Source of the DNA: Acidimicrobiales bacterium
GTDB taxonomy: Bacteria > Actinomycetota > Acidimicrobiia > Acidimicrobiales > Palsa-688
DNA length: 64,000 nt
Reading direction: 5' to 3'
Assembly (NCBI GenBank): GCA_036378675.1
Contig: DASUWA010000043.1
Span: 1 to 64,000, forward strand
Shown: positions 50,774 through 58,797 of the stretch, piece by piece
How the letters are laid out: each line of letters begins with the position of its first letter
Position numbering within the stretch: position 1 is the first letter of the stretch
Notes under the pieces: generated by a model
Databases searched by the model: none
What the model was told of the DNA's origin: nothing
Seen by the model: only the letters and a program-made list of their open reading frames with translations
Made by a program: the position numbers and the translations under genes

Positions 50774-52227
50774 CCTCCGAGGGCCTCAGCGAGGACTGGC
50801 GCGGTCTGGTCGCGATCGAAGACCTCGCGGGTGAGCGAGCGGCGTGTGCCGGCGATCGCTGCCACTACGCCCGCGAGTGAGAATCCAGCACCCACCCACA
50901 AGGCGGCCTTGAAACCGTCAACGAAGACGGTCGATGTTGTGTAGATGCCTGGCCTGGAGAACACTGAAGCAAGGACGGCGACACCGAGAACGCCGCCGAG
51001 CTCGCGAAGCGCGCTGTTGGTACCTGAGGCAACCCCGACCTCCTCGGGCGGTACGGCCGCCAATACTTCGGTAGATACCGTCGGGAAGACCATCCCGATT
51101 CCGAGACCAGCGACGCCGAGGGCGGCCCCGATCTCGCCGAACCCGACGCGGGTGCTCGCGATCGCCGCGATCCAGGCGAGACCAACCGCTTGGAGTAGCA
51201 GGCCTAGGGCCATGAACGGACGGTTGCCGTAGCGCTCGGCGAGCTTGCCCGCAATCGGTGAGACGAACATCGGGGCACCCGTCCAGGGCAGGAGACGCAA
51301 GCCGGTTTGCAGCGGCGAGAGGTGCTGCGCCGTCTGGAAGAACTGCGACATCAAGAAGACGGCACCGAAGAGACCGGCGTACATGAAGAAACTCGTGCCG
51401 TTCGCGCTCGAGAAGCTCGGGCGACGAAACAGGGAAAGCGAAAGCATTGGCGTCGAGGTTCTCTGCTCCCACCACAAAAACGCGCCGATGATAACTACGC
51501 CACCGACGAGCGCAGCAGTCACCTCGCTGCTTGACCAGCCGACAGTGTTCGCCCGTACCAAGCCCCAAGTCAGCCCGAAGAATCCCGCGCCGGCCAATCC
51601 CAGCCCAACCAGGTCAAGGCGAGGTCGGGGGCCGTAGCTTTCGCTCAATCGTTTGGCCGCCAAAGGCACGAGAATTAGGCCTATCGGAACGTTCAACCAA
51701 AAGATCCAGTGCCAGTTGATGCCCTGTACGACCGCGCCTCCCACAACGGGACCGCCTGCGACGGCTAGGCCGGCGATGCCGCCCCATACCCCTATTGCCA
51801 TCCCCCGACGTTCTGCCGGGAAAGCCTCGCTGATGAGAGTGAGCGTGAGAGGCATCACCATCGCTGCGCCCACGCCTTGCAGCGCCCGGGTGGCGATGAG
51901 GACCCCAACCGTTGGCGCCAAGGCCGACCCTGCTGAGGCCAGGGTGAACACCGACAGGCCTGTGCAGAAGATTCGTCGTCGTCCAAACCGATCGCCGAGC
52001 GCGGCGCCCGTAAGCAGCGAGCAAGCGAACGCGAGGTTGTAGGCGTTGACCGTCCACTCCAGATCCGACAACGTCGTGTGCAGTGACACGCGCAGCACTG
52101 GCAGAGCTGTCGTCACCACCAACGTGTCCAGAGCGGTCATGAACAATCCGAACGCTACGAGCACCAACGTCCAGACAGGACGCGGAGTCTCCTCCGTGGA
52201 GCTGGGTTTGGTCATCGTTGATGGCAT
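50770..52227 (-). CDS. MFS exporter, DHA2 (EmrB/QacA) family
   Basis: 485 residues from ATG 52227, with AGGAAGGA upstream. Helix 1 is TLVLVAFGLFMTALDTLVVTTALPVLR, motif A is GAALGDRFGRRRIF, and motif C is GGIAGLAVAGGPVVGGAVVQGINWHWIFWLNVPIG. The stop overlaps the end of the histidine kinase gene by 3 bp in the convergent direction. No dedicated regulator lies beside it. Confidence 0.92.
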   Translation of the reverse strand: MPSTMTKPSSTEETPRPVWTLVLVAFGLFMTALDTLVVTTALPVLRVSLHTTLSDLEWTVNAYNLAFACSLLTGAALGDRFGRRRIFCTGLSVFTLASAGSALAPTVGVLIATRALQGVGAAMVMPLTLTLISEAFPAERRGMAIGVWGGIAGLAVAGGPVVGGAVVQGINWHWIFWLNVPIGLILVPLAAKRLSESYGPRPRLDLVGLGLAGAGFFGLTWGLVRANTVGWSSSEVTAALVGGVVIIGAFLWWEQRTSTPMLSLSLFRRPSFSSANGTSFFMYAGLFGAVFLMSQFFQTAQHLSPLQTGLRLLPWTGAPMFVSPIAGKLAERYGNRPFMALGLLLQAVGLAWIAAIASTRVGFGEIGAALGVAGLGIGMVFPTVSTEVLAAVPPEEVGVASGTNSALRELGGVLGVAVLASVFSRPGIYTTSTVFVDGFKAALWVGAGFSLAGVVAAIAGTRRSLTREVFDRDQTAPVLAEALGG

Positions 52228-52467
52228 GGTCCTTCCTTAGTGACGTCGCCTGTCTTCGCCCGGCGAGGGCGGCATATATACAGACACCTGCGTTTGCAAA
52301 AATTGGTCGCCCGGATCAAGGAACTTGGGGCCGGATATCTCATCACTCACTTGCCGAGACCAGCCATCGCCGGATGTACCACCTCTGAACGACGCCATTG
52401 ACGACAAAAGGATCCGATGGGGCGAACTCCTCGGCGGCTTCGCGAGACGCCCATATGGACATCGCCC

Positions 52468-52833
52468 TCACTGAATGGCGCCTCTGGAGAGGCCAACAAC
52501 GTGCCCCTCGGGGTCGGCGAAGAACGCGAAGGTCAGTCCGAAGTTCTCGATCTCGGTCGGCGGAACGATCGTCATGCCCCCGAGTTTCTCGGCCTTTTCG
52601 AGGAACTTCGCCGGGTCGTCGACCTCGACATAGAAGGTAACTCCGCCCGATCCGCCATCCTGACTGGCGCCGATACCGCCGGCGATCCCGCGTTCCCCGG
52701 CCTCAACCAACCCGTAACCGGACCCGTCGCCGGCGTCGTTGACCTTCCAACCGAATAGCTTCGAATAGAAGTTCTGAAGCGCCGGACCGTCTTTGCCCGT
52801 GACCTCGAACCACCCGACGACTGGCTTACCCAT
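52468..52833 (-). CDS. VOC-family (glyoxalase-like) protein
   Basis: 121 residues from ATG 52833, with AGGAGG upstream. The two beta-alpha-beta-beta-beta modules are VVGWFEVTGKDGPALQNFYSKLFGWKVND and VTFYVEVDDPAKFLEKAEKLGGMTIVPPTEIENFGLTFAFFADPEGHVVGL. The final GHVVGL carries a metal-ligand position usual for the fold. Often paired with ArsR and SRPBCC genes, as here. Between its start and the ArsR start lie two palindromes. Substrate unknown. The 234 bp between it and the MFS gene hold only an AT-rich TATATATA stretch near 52272. Confidence 0.88.
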   Translation of the reverse strand: MGKPVVGWFEVTGKDGPALQNFYSKLFGWKVNDAGDGSGYGLVEAGERGIAGGIGASQDGGSGGVTFYVEVDDPAKFLEKAEKLGGMTIVPPTEIENFGLTFAFFADPEGHVVGLSRGAIQ

Positions 52834-52916
52834 TACGAAACCTCCTGGGAGTTGGTGCGCCGGGAGCGATAGTGGACGCTCCCGCCTGCAGCTGGTATCG
52901 TCCAGATAGTAAGTTC

Positions 52917-52947
52917 TGACGCACGGTGCGTCAAGGCGCACAGTGCG
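52917..52947. promoter_or_regulatory. Tandem palindromic operators for the ArsR-type regulator
   Basis: TGACGCACGGTGCGTCA (52917-52933) is a perfect 17-bp palindrome around a central base. CGCACAGTGCG (52937-52947) is a second, 11-bp one with the same GCAC/GTGC core. Their centres are 17 bp apart. They lie between the divergent VOC and ArsR genes, so an ArsR dimer bound here could repress both. Confidence 0.7.
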
Positions 52948-52973
52948 AAACGACGCACGAACCCGAGGAAATC

Positions 52974-53309
52974 ATGAGCTACGACCTGCTTGATCCCCAG
53001 ATGGAGGCGATCTTCGACGCCCTTGGAGATCGCACGCGGAGGCTCATCGTCAAGCGCCTTGAAGGTGGTCCGTTGCCCGTGGTCGACATCGCTCGTGACA
53101 TGCCAGTCGCCCGGCCTGCGATAAGCCAGCATCTGCAAGTACTGAAGGCCGCTGGACTGGTCGTCGATAGACCGGCCGGCAACCGGAGGATCTATGCCCT
53201 CGATCCCGAGGGCCTGGTCGAGCTCCGTCGGTTCATCGAATCGTTCTGGGAGGACGCTCTGACTCGGTTCGCCAGGTTCGCCGAGAAGGGCATCGAACCA
53301 ACGCAATGA
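52974..53309 (+). CDS. ArsR-family transcriptional regulator
   Basis: 111 residues from ATG 52974, with GAGGAA upstream. The winged helix is MEAIFDALGDRTRRLIVKRLEGGPLPVVDIARDMPVARPAISQHLQVLKAAGLVVDRPAGNRRIYAL. It lacks the ELCVCDL metal-binding motif, so it belongs to the branch that works with SRPBCC and VOC proteins rather than metal sensors. The stop overlaps the SRPBCC gene by ATGA. Confidence 0.92.
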   Translation: MSYDLLDPQMEAIFDALGDRTRRLIVKRLEGGPLPVVDIARDMPVARPAISQHLQVLKAAGLVVDRPAGNRRIYALDPEGLVELRRFIESFWEDALTRFARFAEKGIEPTQ

Positions 53310-53776
53310 CGCCACCCGATCCGTCGGCTCCGATCATCGAGCCGGTGCGCATGACCGTGCGGGTGCGAAGGAATATCGAAGACGCCTTCGATATCTTCAC
53401 GAGGGACATCGGCTCCTGGTGGCCACTGGACCGATTCAGCTTTGACACCGAACGATCCCGCGAGCTTCATCTCGAGCCGTTCGAAGGTGGCCGGTTCTAC
53501 GAGCGTTACCGCGACGGAGTCGAGCATGACAACGGCCGAGTCCTTCGATGGGAGCCACCCCGGCTCGTTGCCTACGCCTGGCGTCACGACGACTGGTCCG
53601 AGGCGACTGAGGTTGAGGTGAAGTTCATCGCTGAGCAGCCGAAACTAACAAGGGTCGAGCTGGAGCACCGCGCATGGGAACGACTCGGAGTCGAAGGCGC
53701 GAATTGGCGAGACATGTACAACAACGGCTGGCCGACAGTGATCAGATGTTTCGCCTCGTTTGCCGGGGTCGCTTAG
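53306..53776 (+). CDS. SRPBCC/AHSA1-like protein
   Basis: 156 residues. MTVRVRRNIEDAFDIFTRDIGSWWPLDRFSF, a GGRFYERYRDGVEHDNGRVLRWEPPRLVAYAW core and the last helix NWRDMYNNGWPTVIRCFASFAG define the hydrophobic-ligand-binding START-like fold of the AHSA1 group. Coupled to arsR by a 4-bp overlap. Probably binds a small hydrophobic compound or helps detoxify it. Confidence 0.88.
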   Translation: MTPPDPSAPIIEPVRMTVRVRRNIEDAFDIFTRDIGSWWPLDRFSFDTERSRELHLEPFEGGRFYERYRDGVEHDNGRVLRWEPPRLVAYAWRHDDWSEATEVEVKFIAEQPKLTRVELEHRAWERLGVEGANWRDMYNNGWPTVIRCFASFAGVA

Positions 53777-53778
53777 CC

Positions 53779-53928
53779 GTGTGGCGGGTGCTTGTGGCTT
53801 CCGACACCCATCTGTCACCAGGGGTACCGAGCGCGGAGTCGAACTGGGCTGCGGTTGTTAGAGCAGTTGCCGCCCGGCGACCCGACGTGGTCGTCCACGC
53901 CGGCGATCTGATGGGAAAGCCCGAGTAG
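53779..53928 (+). pseudogene. Metallophosphoesterase, N-terminal remnant
   Basis: From GTG 53779, 49 codons read VWRVLVASDTHLSPGVPSAESNWAAVV and end RPDVVVHAGDLMGKPE. SDTHLS holds the DxH metal motif and HAGDL the second Asp of YfcE-like phosphoesterases, which are about 150-250 residues long. TAG 53926-53928 ends the frame. An overlapping +2 frame continues ELVELPGLVQFTLGEDIADP to a TGA near 54017, but I cannot tie that part to a phosphoesterase. Truncated and likely inactive. Confidence 0.6.
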
Positions 53929-54064
53929 AGCTGGTCGAGCTGCCGGGACTGGTTCAGTTCACCCTCGGCGAAGACATCGCCGATCCTTACGAACACACGT
54001 CGTCCGGTCCTGACTGACGAACAAGTCAGTTGCTGCCAGAGATGCAGCTCATCAAGCTGGAGCA

Positions 54065-54468
54065 ATGAACTTGCACGTCGAGATCGCCATTCGCGATGCG
54101 ACCGCCGGTGACTTCGAGGACTGGTTTCGGCTCTACGAAGCTGTTGCCGCGGAGGGCCTATGGATCGCGGGCGAGGCACCAACCGACCGGGCCGACCGCC
54201 ACAACGCGTTCAACTCCTATCTCAGTGACCCAGATGCTGCGTCATTCTTGGCCGAGGTCGATGGCCTGCTAGTAGGGAACCTCGGCGTTCAAGTCCGCCG
54301 AGGGATCGCAGATCTAGGGCCCACAAGCTGATCCTGGAGGTCTGGCCACACAACACGTCCGCTCAAGGCCTGTACCGCAAGTTCGGCTTCGAGCAGGAAG
54401 GGCTCTTCAAGCGTCACTATCGCCGCCGGAACGGCGAACTGTGGGATGCGGTCAGGTTGGCCACTTGA
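54065..54468 (+). pseudogene. GNAT acetyltransferase with internal deletion/frameshift
   Basis: ATG 54065 gives EIAIRDATAGDFEDWFRLYEAVAAEGLWIAGE, through SFLAEVDGLLVGNLGVQVRRGIADLG, the N-terminal half of a GNAT domain. Just after, near 54312-54318, the frame changes and continues AHKLILEVWPHNTSAQGLYRKFGFEQEGLFKRHYRRRNGELWDAV to TGA 54466-54468, which is the C-terminal end. The central segment with the acetyl-CoA-binding RGxGxG/A loop, about 25-30 residues, is missing. The enzyme cannot bind acetyl-CoA as it stands. Confidence 0.75.
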
Positions 54469-54516
54469 CCGGCTTCTCGAGCGTCGGGAGGGGACAGGGA
54501 AGCTGCCTGTAGACGT

Positions 54517-54604
54517 GCTACAAATATGTATCAGGTTCCGCCGGTAGCGGTTGCTACAGATGTGTATCGCAAACGGATATACTCAGGTGATACAGATATG
54601 TAGC
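54517..54604 (+). promoter_or_regulatory. Three evenly spaced hipBA operators
   Basis: GCTACAAATATGTATC (54517-54532), GCTACAGATGTGTATC (54553-54568) and GATACAGATATGTAGC (54589-54604) share the palindromic core TACA-N4-TGTA. The third is the second arrangement reversed. Starts are exactly 36 bp apart. TATACT at 54578-54583 between copies two and three is a good -10 box, so binding would block RNA polymerase. HipB-type antitoxins repress their own operon this way. Confidence 0.8.
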
Positions 54605-54617
54605 AGGAGCGGCAAGC

Positions 54618-54869
54618 ATGGAACGCCAAGCGCAAATAAGGAGAGGCGCCGATCTCGGTCACGTTCTCGCCGAAGCACGACGAGCCAAGGGATTCACCCA
54701 AGCCGAGATGGCCCACGAGGTCGGCCTTACTCGTGTCTACCTCAGCGCGCTTGAATCCGGCCGCAGCACACCTCTCCTTGAGCATTACCTCAGGGCACTA
54801 CGGAGAATCGGGGCGGAAGTCACGGTGACCTACACAGTGCCCGAGAGCAAGGAAAATGGTGATGGCTAA
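54618..54869 (+). CDS. hipB: HipB-like antitoxin, XRE-type helix-turn-helix
   Basis: 83 residues from ATG 54618, with AGGAG 9 bp upstream. The HTH is LGHVLAEARRAKGFTQAEMAHEVGLTRVYLSALESGRSTPLLEHYLRALRRIGAEV, followed by a short beta strand that pairs the dimer. It should neutralise HipA and repress the operon through the three operators. The hipA start overlaps its last codons by 14 bp. Confidence 0.9.
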   Translation: MERQAQIRRGADLGHVLAEARRAKGFTQAEMAHEVGLTRVYLSALESGRSTPLLEHYLRALRRIGAEVTVTYTVPESKENGDG

Positions 54870-56100
54870 GCTCGAGCCTCTCGCCGTTTGGCTGAACGAC
54901 ACCCACGTAGCCGACCTGCATCCAACAAACGCCTGGACTCTCAGATGTAGGTACACCTCCGAAGCGCTCGATCTGGCCCCGGTAGGCGCACCCCTGCTCT
55001 CCTGCTCCTTACCCCTCGGTACCAGCAGACTCAACGCCACCGTGTTTTGCAACGGTCTTCTTCCCGAAGGCCAGCACCGTGAGGCTATGGCCTCCCTGGC
55101 TCGCGTCGCCTCGATGGATACCTACCATCTGCTCGCCCGCTTTGGTCGTGACGTCGCCGGCGCTCTCGTCATCGGTGACTCGCCTGAGAAGAGCCAGGGC
55201 TCGGTCGAGCCCTACACAGCTGAGACGCTTGAGGCCGAGATAGCAGAGCTGCCGGACCGACCTCTCGGGTTGCACGACGATTCTGAACTATCTGTCGCCG
55301 GTCTCCAGAACAAGCTGCTGCTCGTCAAACTCGAGGACGGCACCTGGGGTCGCCCCGTGCACGGCCAGCCCTCAACCCACATCCTCAAACTTGACGACCC
55401 CAGACACCCTGGGCTCATCGAGGCCGAAGCCTCTTGTTTGCGCATCGCCCGCGCTATTGGGCTCACCACGATCGATCCCGAATTGGTCACCATCGGTGGC
55501 CAGAGGTGCCTCATCGTCGAACGCTTCGATCGAATCACTGTTAACGGTGTTGTCAAGCGGATCCATCAGGAAGACATGTGTCAGGCTCTCGCTCGAGATC
55601 CAGAAGCGGCCGGGGGCCGTGGCAAGTACGAGAGATACGGCGGACCCAGTCTCGCCCAGGTCGCCGAACTGCTTGAGACCTGGGGTGCTGACCCCCTCGC
55701 CGAGTTGCGGCAGCTGTTGAGGGCCACATCCTTCAATGTCGTCATCGGCAATGCAGATGCCCACGGCAAGAACCTTGCGCTCCTACGTCCGGATTACCGA
55801 TCCGTGACGCTTTCACCCCTCTACGACACGATCCCGACCGTCTTGTGGCCAAAGCTGCGCCCCACTACCGCCATGACGATTGGTGCGAAAGACAAGATCA
55901 ACACGATTAAGGCCAAGGATCTTCTGGCTGAGGCGCGGCGTTGGCGTGTCCCGGACGATCAAGCCGAACAAGTCGTTCGCGAGACCTTCGACCAAATCAG
56001 GGCAGTCGTGTCCGACATCGAAGTACTGCCCGAGGTTCAGAGGTTGGTGGTCCAACGAATCGACCAGATCCGCGACACATCGCATTCTGGCTCTCTTTGA
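54856..56100 (+). CDS. hipA: HipA-like Ser/Thr kinase toxin
   Basis: 414 residues from ATG 54856 or 54862. The N-terminal subdomain 1 has LLSCSLPLGTSRLNATVFCNGLLPEG. ELSVAGLQNKLLLVKLEDGTW is the ATP-binding loop, EAEASCLRIARAIGLTTIDPEL a lobe helix, and TSFNVVIGNADAHGKNLALL the catalytic loop with Asp and Asn. LSPLYDTIPTV is the activation/metal Asp. All kinase residues I can check are present. HipA kinases phosphorylate tRNA synthetases and induce dormancy. The spread of the N-terminal domain matches the full-length type, not the split HipT type. Confidence 0.92.
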   Translation: MVMAKLEPLAVWLNDTHVADLHPTNAWTLRCRYTSEALDLAPVGAPLLSCSLPLGTSRLNATVFCNGLLPEGQHREAMASLARVASMDTYHLLARFGRDVAGALVIGDSPEKSQGSVEPYTAETLEAEIAELPDRPLGLHDDSELSVAGLQNKLLLVKLEDGTWGRPVHGQPSTHILKLDDPRHPGLIEAEASCLRIARAIGLTTIDPELVTIGGQRCLIVERFDRITVNGVVKRIHQEDMCQALARDPEAAGGRGKYERYGGPSLAQVAELLETWGADPLAELRQLLRATSFNVVIGNADAHGKNLALLRPDYRSVTLSPLYDTIPTVLWPKLRPTTAMTIGAKDKINTIKAKDLLAEARRWRVPDDQAEQVVRETFDQIRAVVSDIEVLPEVQRLVVQRIDQIRDTSHSGSL

Positions 56101-56151
56101 GCGAGGCTCCGATGCTCATTGGTCAGGTCGGGAGCTAAAGTCGGACTTGAG

Positions 56152-57300
56152 GTGACACCACGCGAGTTCACTCGTCGGGAGATACTGCGGGTGGGGCTGG
56201 GCATTCCGGTTGTTGGCTTGTCATTAGAGGCTGGTTGCACGAGTGAGGGCAGGCCGGCCCGCCAGTCTGGTACTTCGTCAACTGCTTCCATCCGAAGGTC
56301 GTCGTCCTCGACCACGGCCGAGGGGACACGAGGCCGTTCAGTTACGTTCGCGTTCGCGGGTGACACCCACTTCGTCGACCAGTGGGATACCGAGGGCGGG
56401 GCGTCATACATGGGGGTGCCGACCCTGGCCGCGCAGTTGCGTTCCGATCCGCAGCATCTCCTGTCCCCGGTTGCGCCGGTGTTCGCTCGAGCCGATCTCA
56501 CCATGGTCAACCTGGAGACAGCCATTACCGACCGGGGCGAGGCGGTCAAGGGCAAGGCTTACCACTTCCGCTCGACGGCGTTATCCTTTGGGGCTCTAAA
56601 GGCGGCTGGCGTAGATGTGATCGGCATGGCTAACAACCACGCCCTCGATTACGGCCCTGTCGGTATGGCCGATACCTTTGACGCCATAGCGGATTCCGGC
56701 ATGCCGGTACTGGGCATCGGCCATAACGCGGCCGAGGCCTTCAGGCCGTACGTAACGACGATCAATGACCAGCGGGTTGCGGTCTTTGCCGCCACGGATT
56801 GGCTGGAGCCGGCACTGGTGGGTCAGTGGACTGCGACCGACACCCAACCGGGCCTGGCCTTCTGCATAGACCCCACCCGGCTGCTCGCAGCGGTCAGCTC
56901 CGTACGACCGGATGTGGACACACTCGTGGTCTTCCTACACTGGGGCATCGAAACGACCCACTGCGCATCGCCCGAGCAACACGGTCTGGCCCAAGCTCTG
57001 ATCGACGCCGGCGCAGACATCATCGTCGGTAGTCATGCCCACCGGGTCTTCGGCGCCGGCCATGTCGGCAACGCACTGATTGCCTACGGCTTGGGCAACT
57101 TCGTCTACTTCAGAGAGGACGGCGAATCCGGGAGCAGTGGGATACTGCTCGTAACCGCCACCGGACGACAAGTGGATACCTACGAATGGATACCCGCCCG
57201 GATCGTGCACGGTATCCCCAAGCCTGAAACCGGATCTGCGGAGGCCTCCGACGAGGCGGTGTGGGCCGATCGGCGAGCATGCAGCGGCCTGACCTCGTGA
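56152..57300 (+). CDS. CapA-family lipoprotein (poly-gamma-glutamate synthesis-like phosphoesterase fold)
   Basis: About 382 residues from GTG 56152. The N-terminus FTRREILRVGLGIPVVGLSLEAGC combines a twin-arginine motif with a lipobox-like Cys, so it is probably Tat-exported and lipid-anchored. After a Ser/Arg-rich linker the CapA domain starts VTFAFAGDTHFVDQWDTEGGA, then VNLETAITDRG, VIGMANNHALDYGPVGMADTFDAI, VVFLHWGIETTHCASPEQHGLAQALIDAGADIIVGSHAHRVFG and YGLGNFVYF. These are the metallophosphoesterase-like CapA motifs. The substrate outside the cell is unknown. Confidence 0.88.
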   Translation: MTPREFTRREILRVGLGIPVVGLSLEAGCTSEGRPARQSGTSSTASIRRSSSSTTAEGTRGRSVTFAFAGDTHFVDQWDTEGGASYMGVPTLAAQLRSDPQHLLSPVAPVFARADLTMVNLETAITDRGEAVKGKAYHFRSTALSFGALKAAGVDVIGMANNHALDYGPVGMADTFDAIADSGMPVLGIGHNAAEAFRPYVTTINDQRVAVFAATDWLEPALVGQWTATDTQPGLAFCIDPTRLLAAVSSVRPDVDTLVVFLHWGIETTHCASPEQHGLAQALIDAGADIIVGSHAHRVFGAGHVGNALIAYGLGNFVYFREDGESGSSGILLVTATGRQVDTYEWIPARIVHGIPKPETGSAEASDEAVWADRRACSGLTS

Positions 57301-57310
57301 GTTAGACACC

Positions 57311-57721
57311 GTGGACCGGCTCGTCACACTCCAAGGAATCGACGCCCAAGAGAAGCGATTTGCTGACGCATTTGCTTCGCTCGACATCCGCCTCGCTAGC
57401 GACCTGTATCACCCCGAGGTCGTCTACCTCAGCCCTACGACTCGGCTGTTCGGCGAGCCGCGGGCCATCGAAGGAGTCGAAGCGACACTCGACTTCATCC
57501 AGATGATAATTGCCGGCTGCCGAAACATCGAATACCGGCTCGACGAACGTGCCGTTATTCCGGGGGCAACCGCGGCGTACACGAGGATCATGTTCGATTG
57601 GGATGCCGACAAGGGCCCCCGGCTGCGGTCCGAGTATGTCGTCGTGTACCGCTACCGGGATGGTCTGATTGCTCGGCAAGAGCTCTATTACGACCCTAGC
57701 GCTCCTCCGGGCCGGGTCTGA
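57311..57721 (+). CDS. NTF2/SnoaL-like protein
   Basis: 136 residues from GTG 57311, 10 bp after the CapA stop. EKRFADAFASLDIRLASDLYHPEVVYLSPTTRLFGEPRAIEGVEATLDFIQMII and YVVVYRYRDGLIARQELYYDP show the cone-shaped NTF2 fold. No catalytic His/Asp pair is evident. It may be transcribed with the CapA gene. Confidence 0.8.
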   Translation: MDRLVTLQGIDAQEKRFADAFASLDIRLASDLYHPEVVYLSPTTRLFGEPRAIEGVEATLDFIQMIIAGCRNIEYRLDERAVIPGATAAYTRIMFDWDADKGPRLRSEYVVVYRYRDGLIARQELYYDPSAPPGRV

Positions 57722-57748
57722 ATCTCCCTGGGAGCGCTGCCTAGAGCT

Positions 57749-58726
57749 TCAGTCGCGGGCGGTCACGCCCGGTCCCAGTCGACGTCGTAGGTCGGCCTCG
57801 AACTCGCGCACCAGCGGGCCGGCGTGCTGCTCCTTGAGGCGGGTCAGGTTCGGGTAGCCCGCGTCGCGCTCGGCGTCCCACTCGTCGGCGAACCGCCCGC
57901 TCTCGATGTCTTCGACGAGCTCGCGCATGGGAGTCATGATGTCGATGTGGTCGTACCGACCTCGCCGGGTCAGCTGGCCGTACTGGCTCGTCGGAGAGTG
58001 GAACTCCGACTGCACTGCGTATCCGACCTCTCGCAGCAGCCGGTAGGTGCGCTCCACCTCGCCGGACAGGACCAGCTCGGTCATGACCGCCTCAATTGGA
58101 ATGCCCCGTTCCACCATGGTCTGGACGAACGCCGTGTTGACCGCGGTGAGTGCGGGAGAAAGGGCCTGCTCCACCGCAAGGTCGAGCAGGGCCTCTTGTT
58201 CGGCAGTCAGCTCGATGGCTCCCTGTCTTAAGCCGCCGATGGCCAGGGCGATCGCCAACACCCGGTCCCGTGCGCTGCCAGTCACGTCGCGATGCACGCC
58301 GACAGCGGTGATGAATCCGACTCCTTCCTCGTAGCAGCTGCGCACCTCCGGTCCGAGCATGCGGGGCGCGACCAGGCCGGCGTCTCCAGGTGGAGCCAGG
58401 CGGCCAAACGCCAGGGTGTAGCCGCTCGCCACGATCACGCACGACGACGGGCCCGGCTCGAGGCCCAGCTGAGGGATCACGTCGTCGGGAACCAAAACGC
58501 AGATCACGTCGGCGTCGTTGGCCGCTTCGACATCGCGTGCCGCGAAACCGTCCGCCTCGGCCTGGTCGCGGGTTGCGTCACGGCGGACGCAGACGGTCGG
58601 GGTGAGCCCGCTATCACGCAGGTTGAGGGCCCAGGACCTCCCTTGGTTGCCGTAGCCGACCACTGCCACTTCTGCCCCGTCGAGGGCGGCAACGTCGGCA
58701 TCGCGCTCGTAGTAGATCGTTGTCAT
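57749..58726 (-). CDS. Ketol-acid reductoisomerase homologue (divergent)
   Basis: 325 residues, close to class I KARI length. The Rossmann site is VAVVGYGNQGRSWALNLRDSG, then VICVLVPDDVIPQLGLEPGPSSCVIVASGYTLAFGRLAPPGDAGLVAPRMLGPEVR. In true enzymes this last segment is APKGPGH with a catalytic Lys; here Arg-Met-Leu replaces it. The C-terminal knotted domain keeps LLDLAVEQAL, equivalent to the DLFGEQ metal Asp/Glu, and YGQLTRRGR, like YGD/xxGPR. It stands alone, away from ilvBN or leu genes. It may reduce another 2-keto acid or be inactive as KARI. Confidence 0.8.
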   Translation of the reverse strand: MTTIYYERDADVAALDGAEVAVVGYGNQGRSWALNLRDSGLTPTVCVRRDATRDQAEADGFAARDVEAANDADVICVLVPDDVIPQLGLEPGPSSCVIVASGYTLAFGRLAPPGDAGLVAPRMLGPEVRSCYEEGVGFITAVGVHRDVTGSARDRVLAIALAIGGLRQGAIELTAEQEALLDLAVEQALSPALTAVNTAFVQTMVERGIPIEAVMTELVLSGEVERTYRLLREVGYAVQSEFHSPTSQYGQLTRRGRYDHIDIMTPMRELVEDIESGRFADEWDAERDAGYPNLTRLKEQHAGPLVREFEADLRRRLGPGVTARD

Positions 58727-58797
58727 GGGCCCATGATTGCCGAACAGCTACGTAGGGGGTATCTGGTATGTCATCAGCACCAGCGGATCGCCGATGA

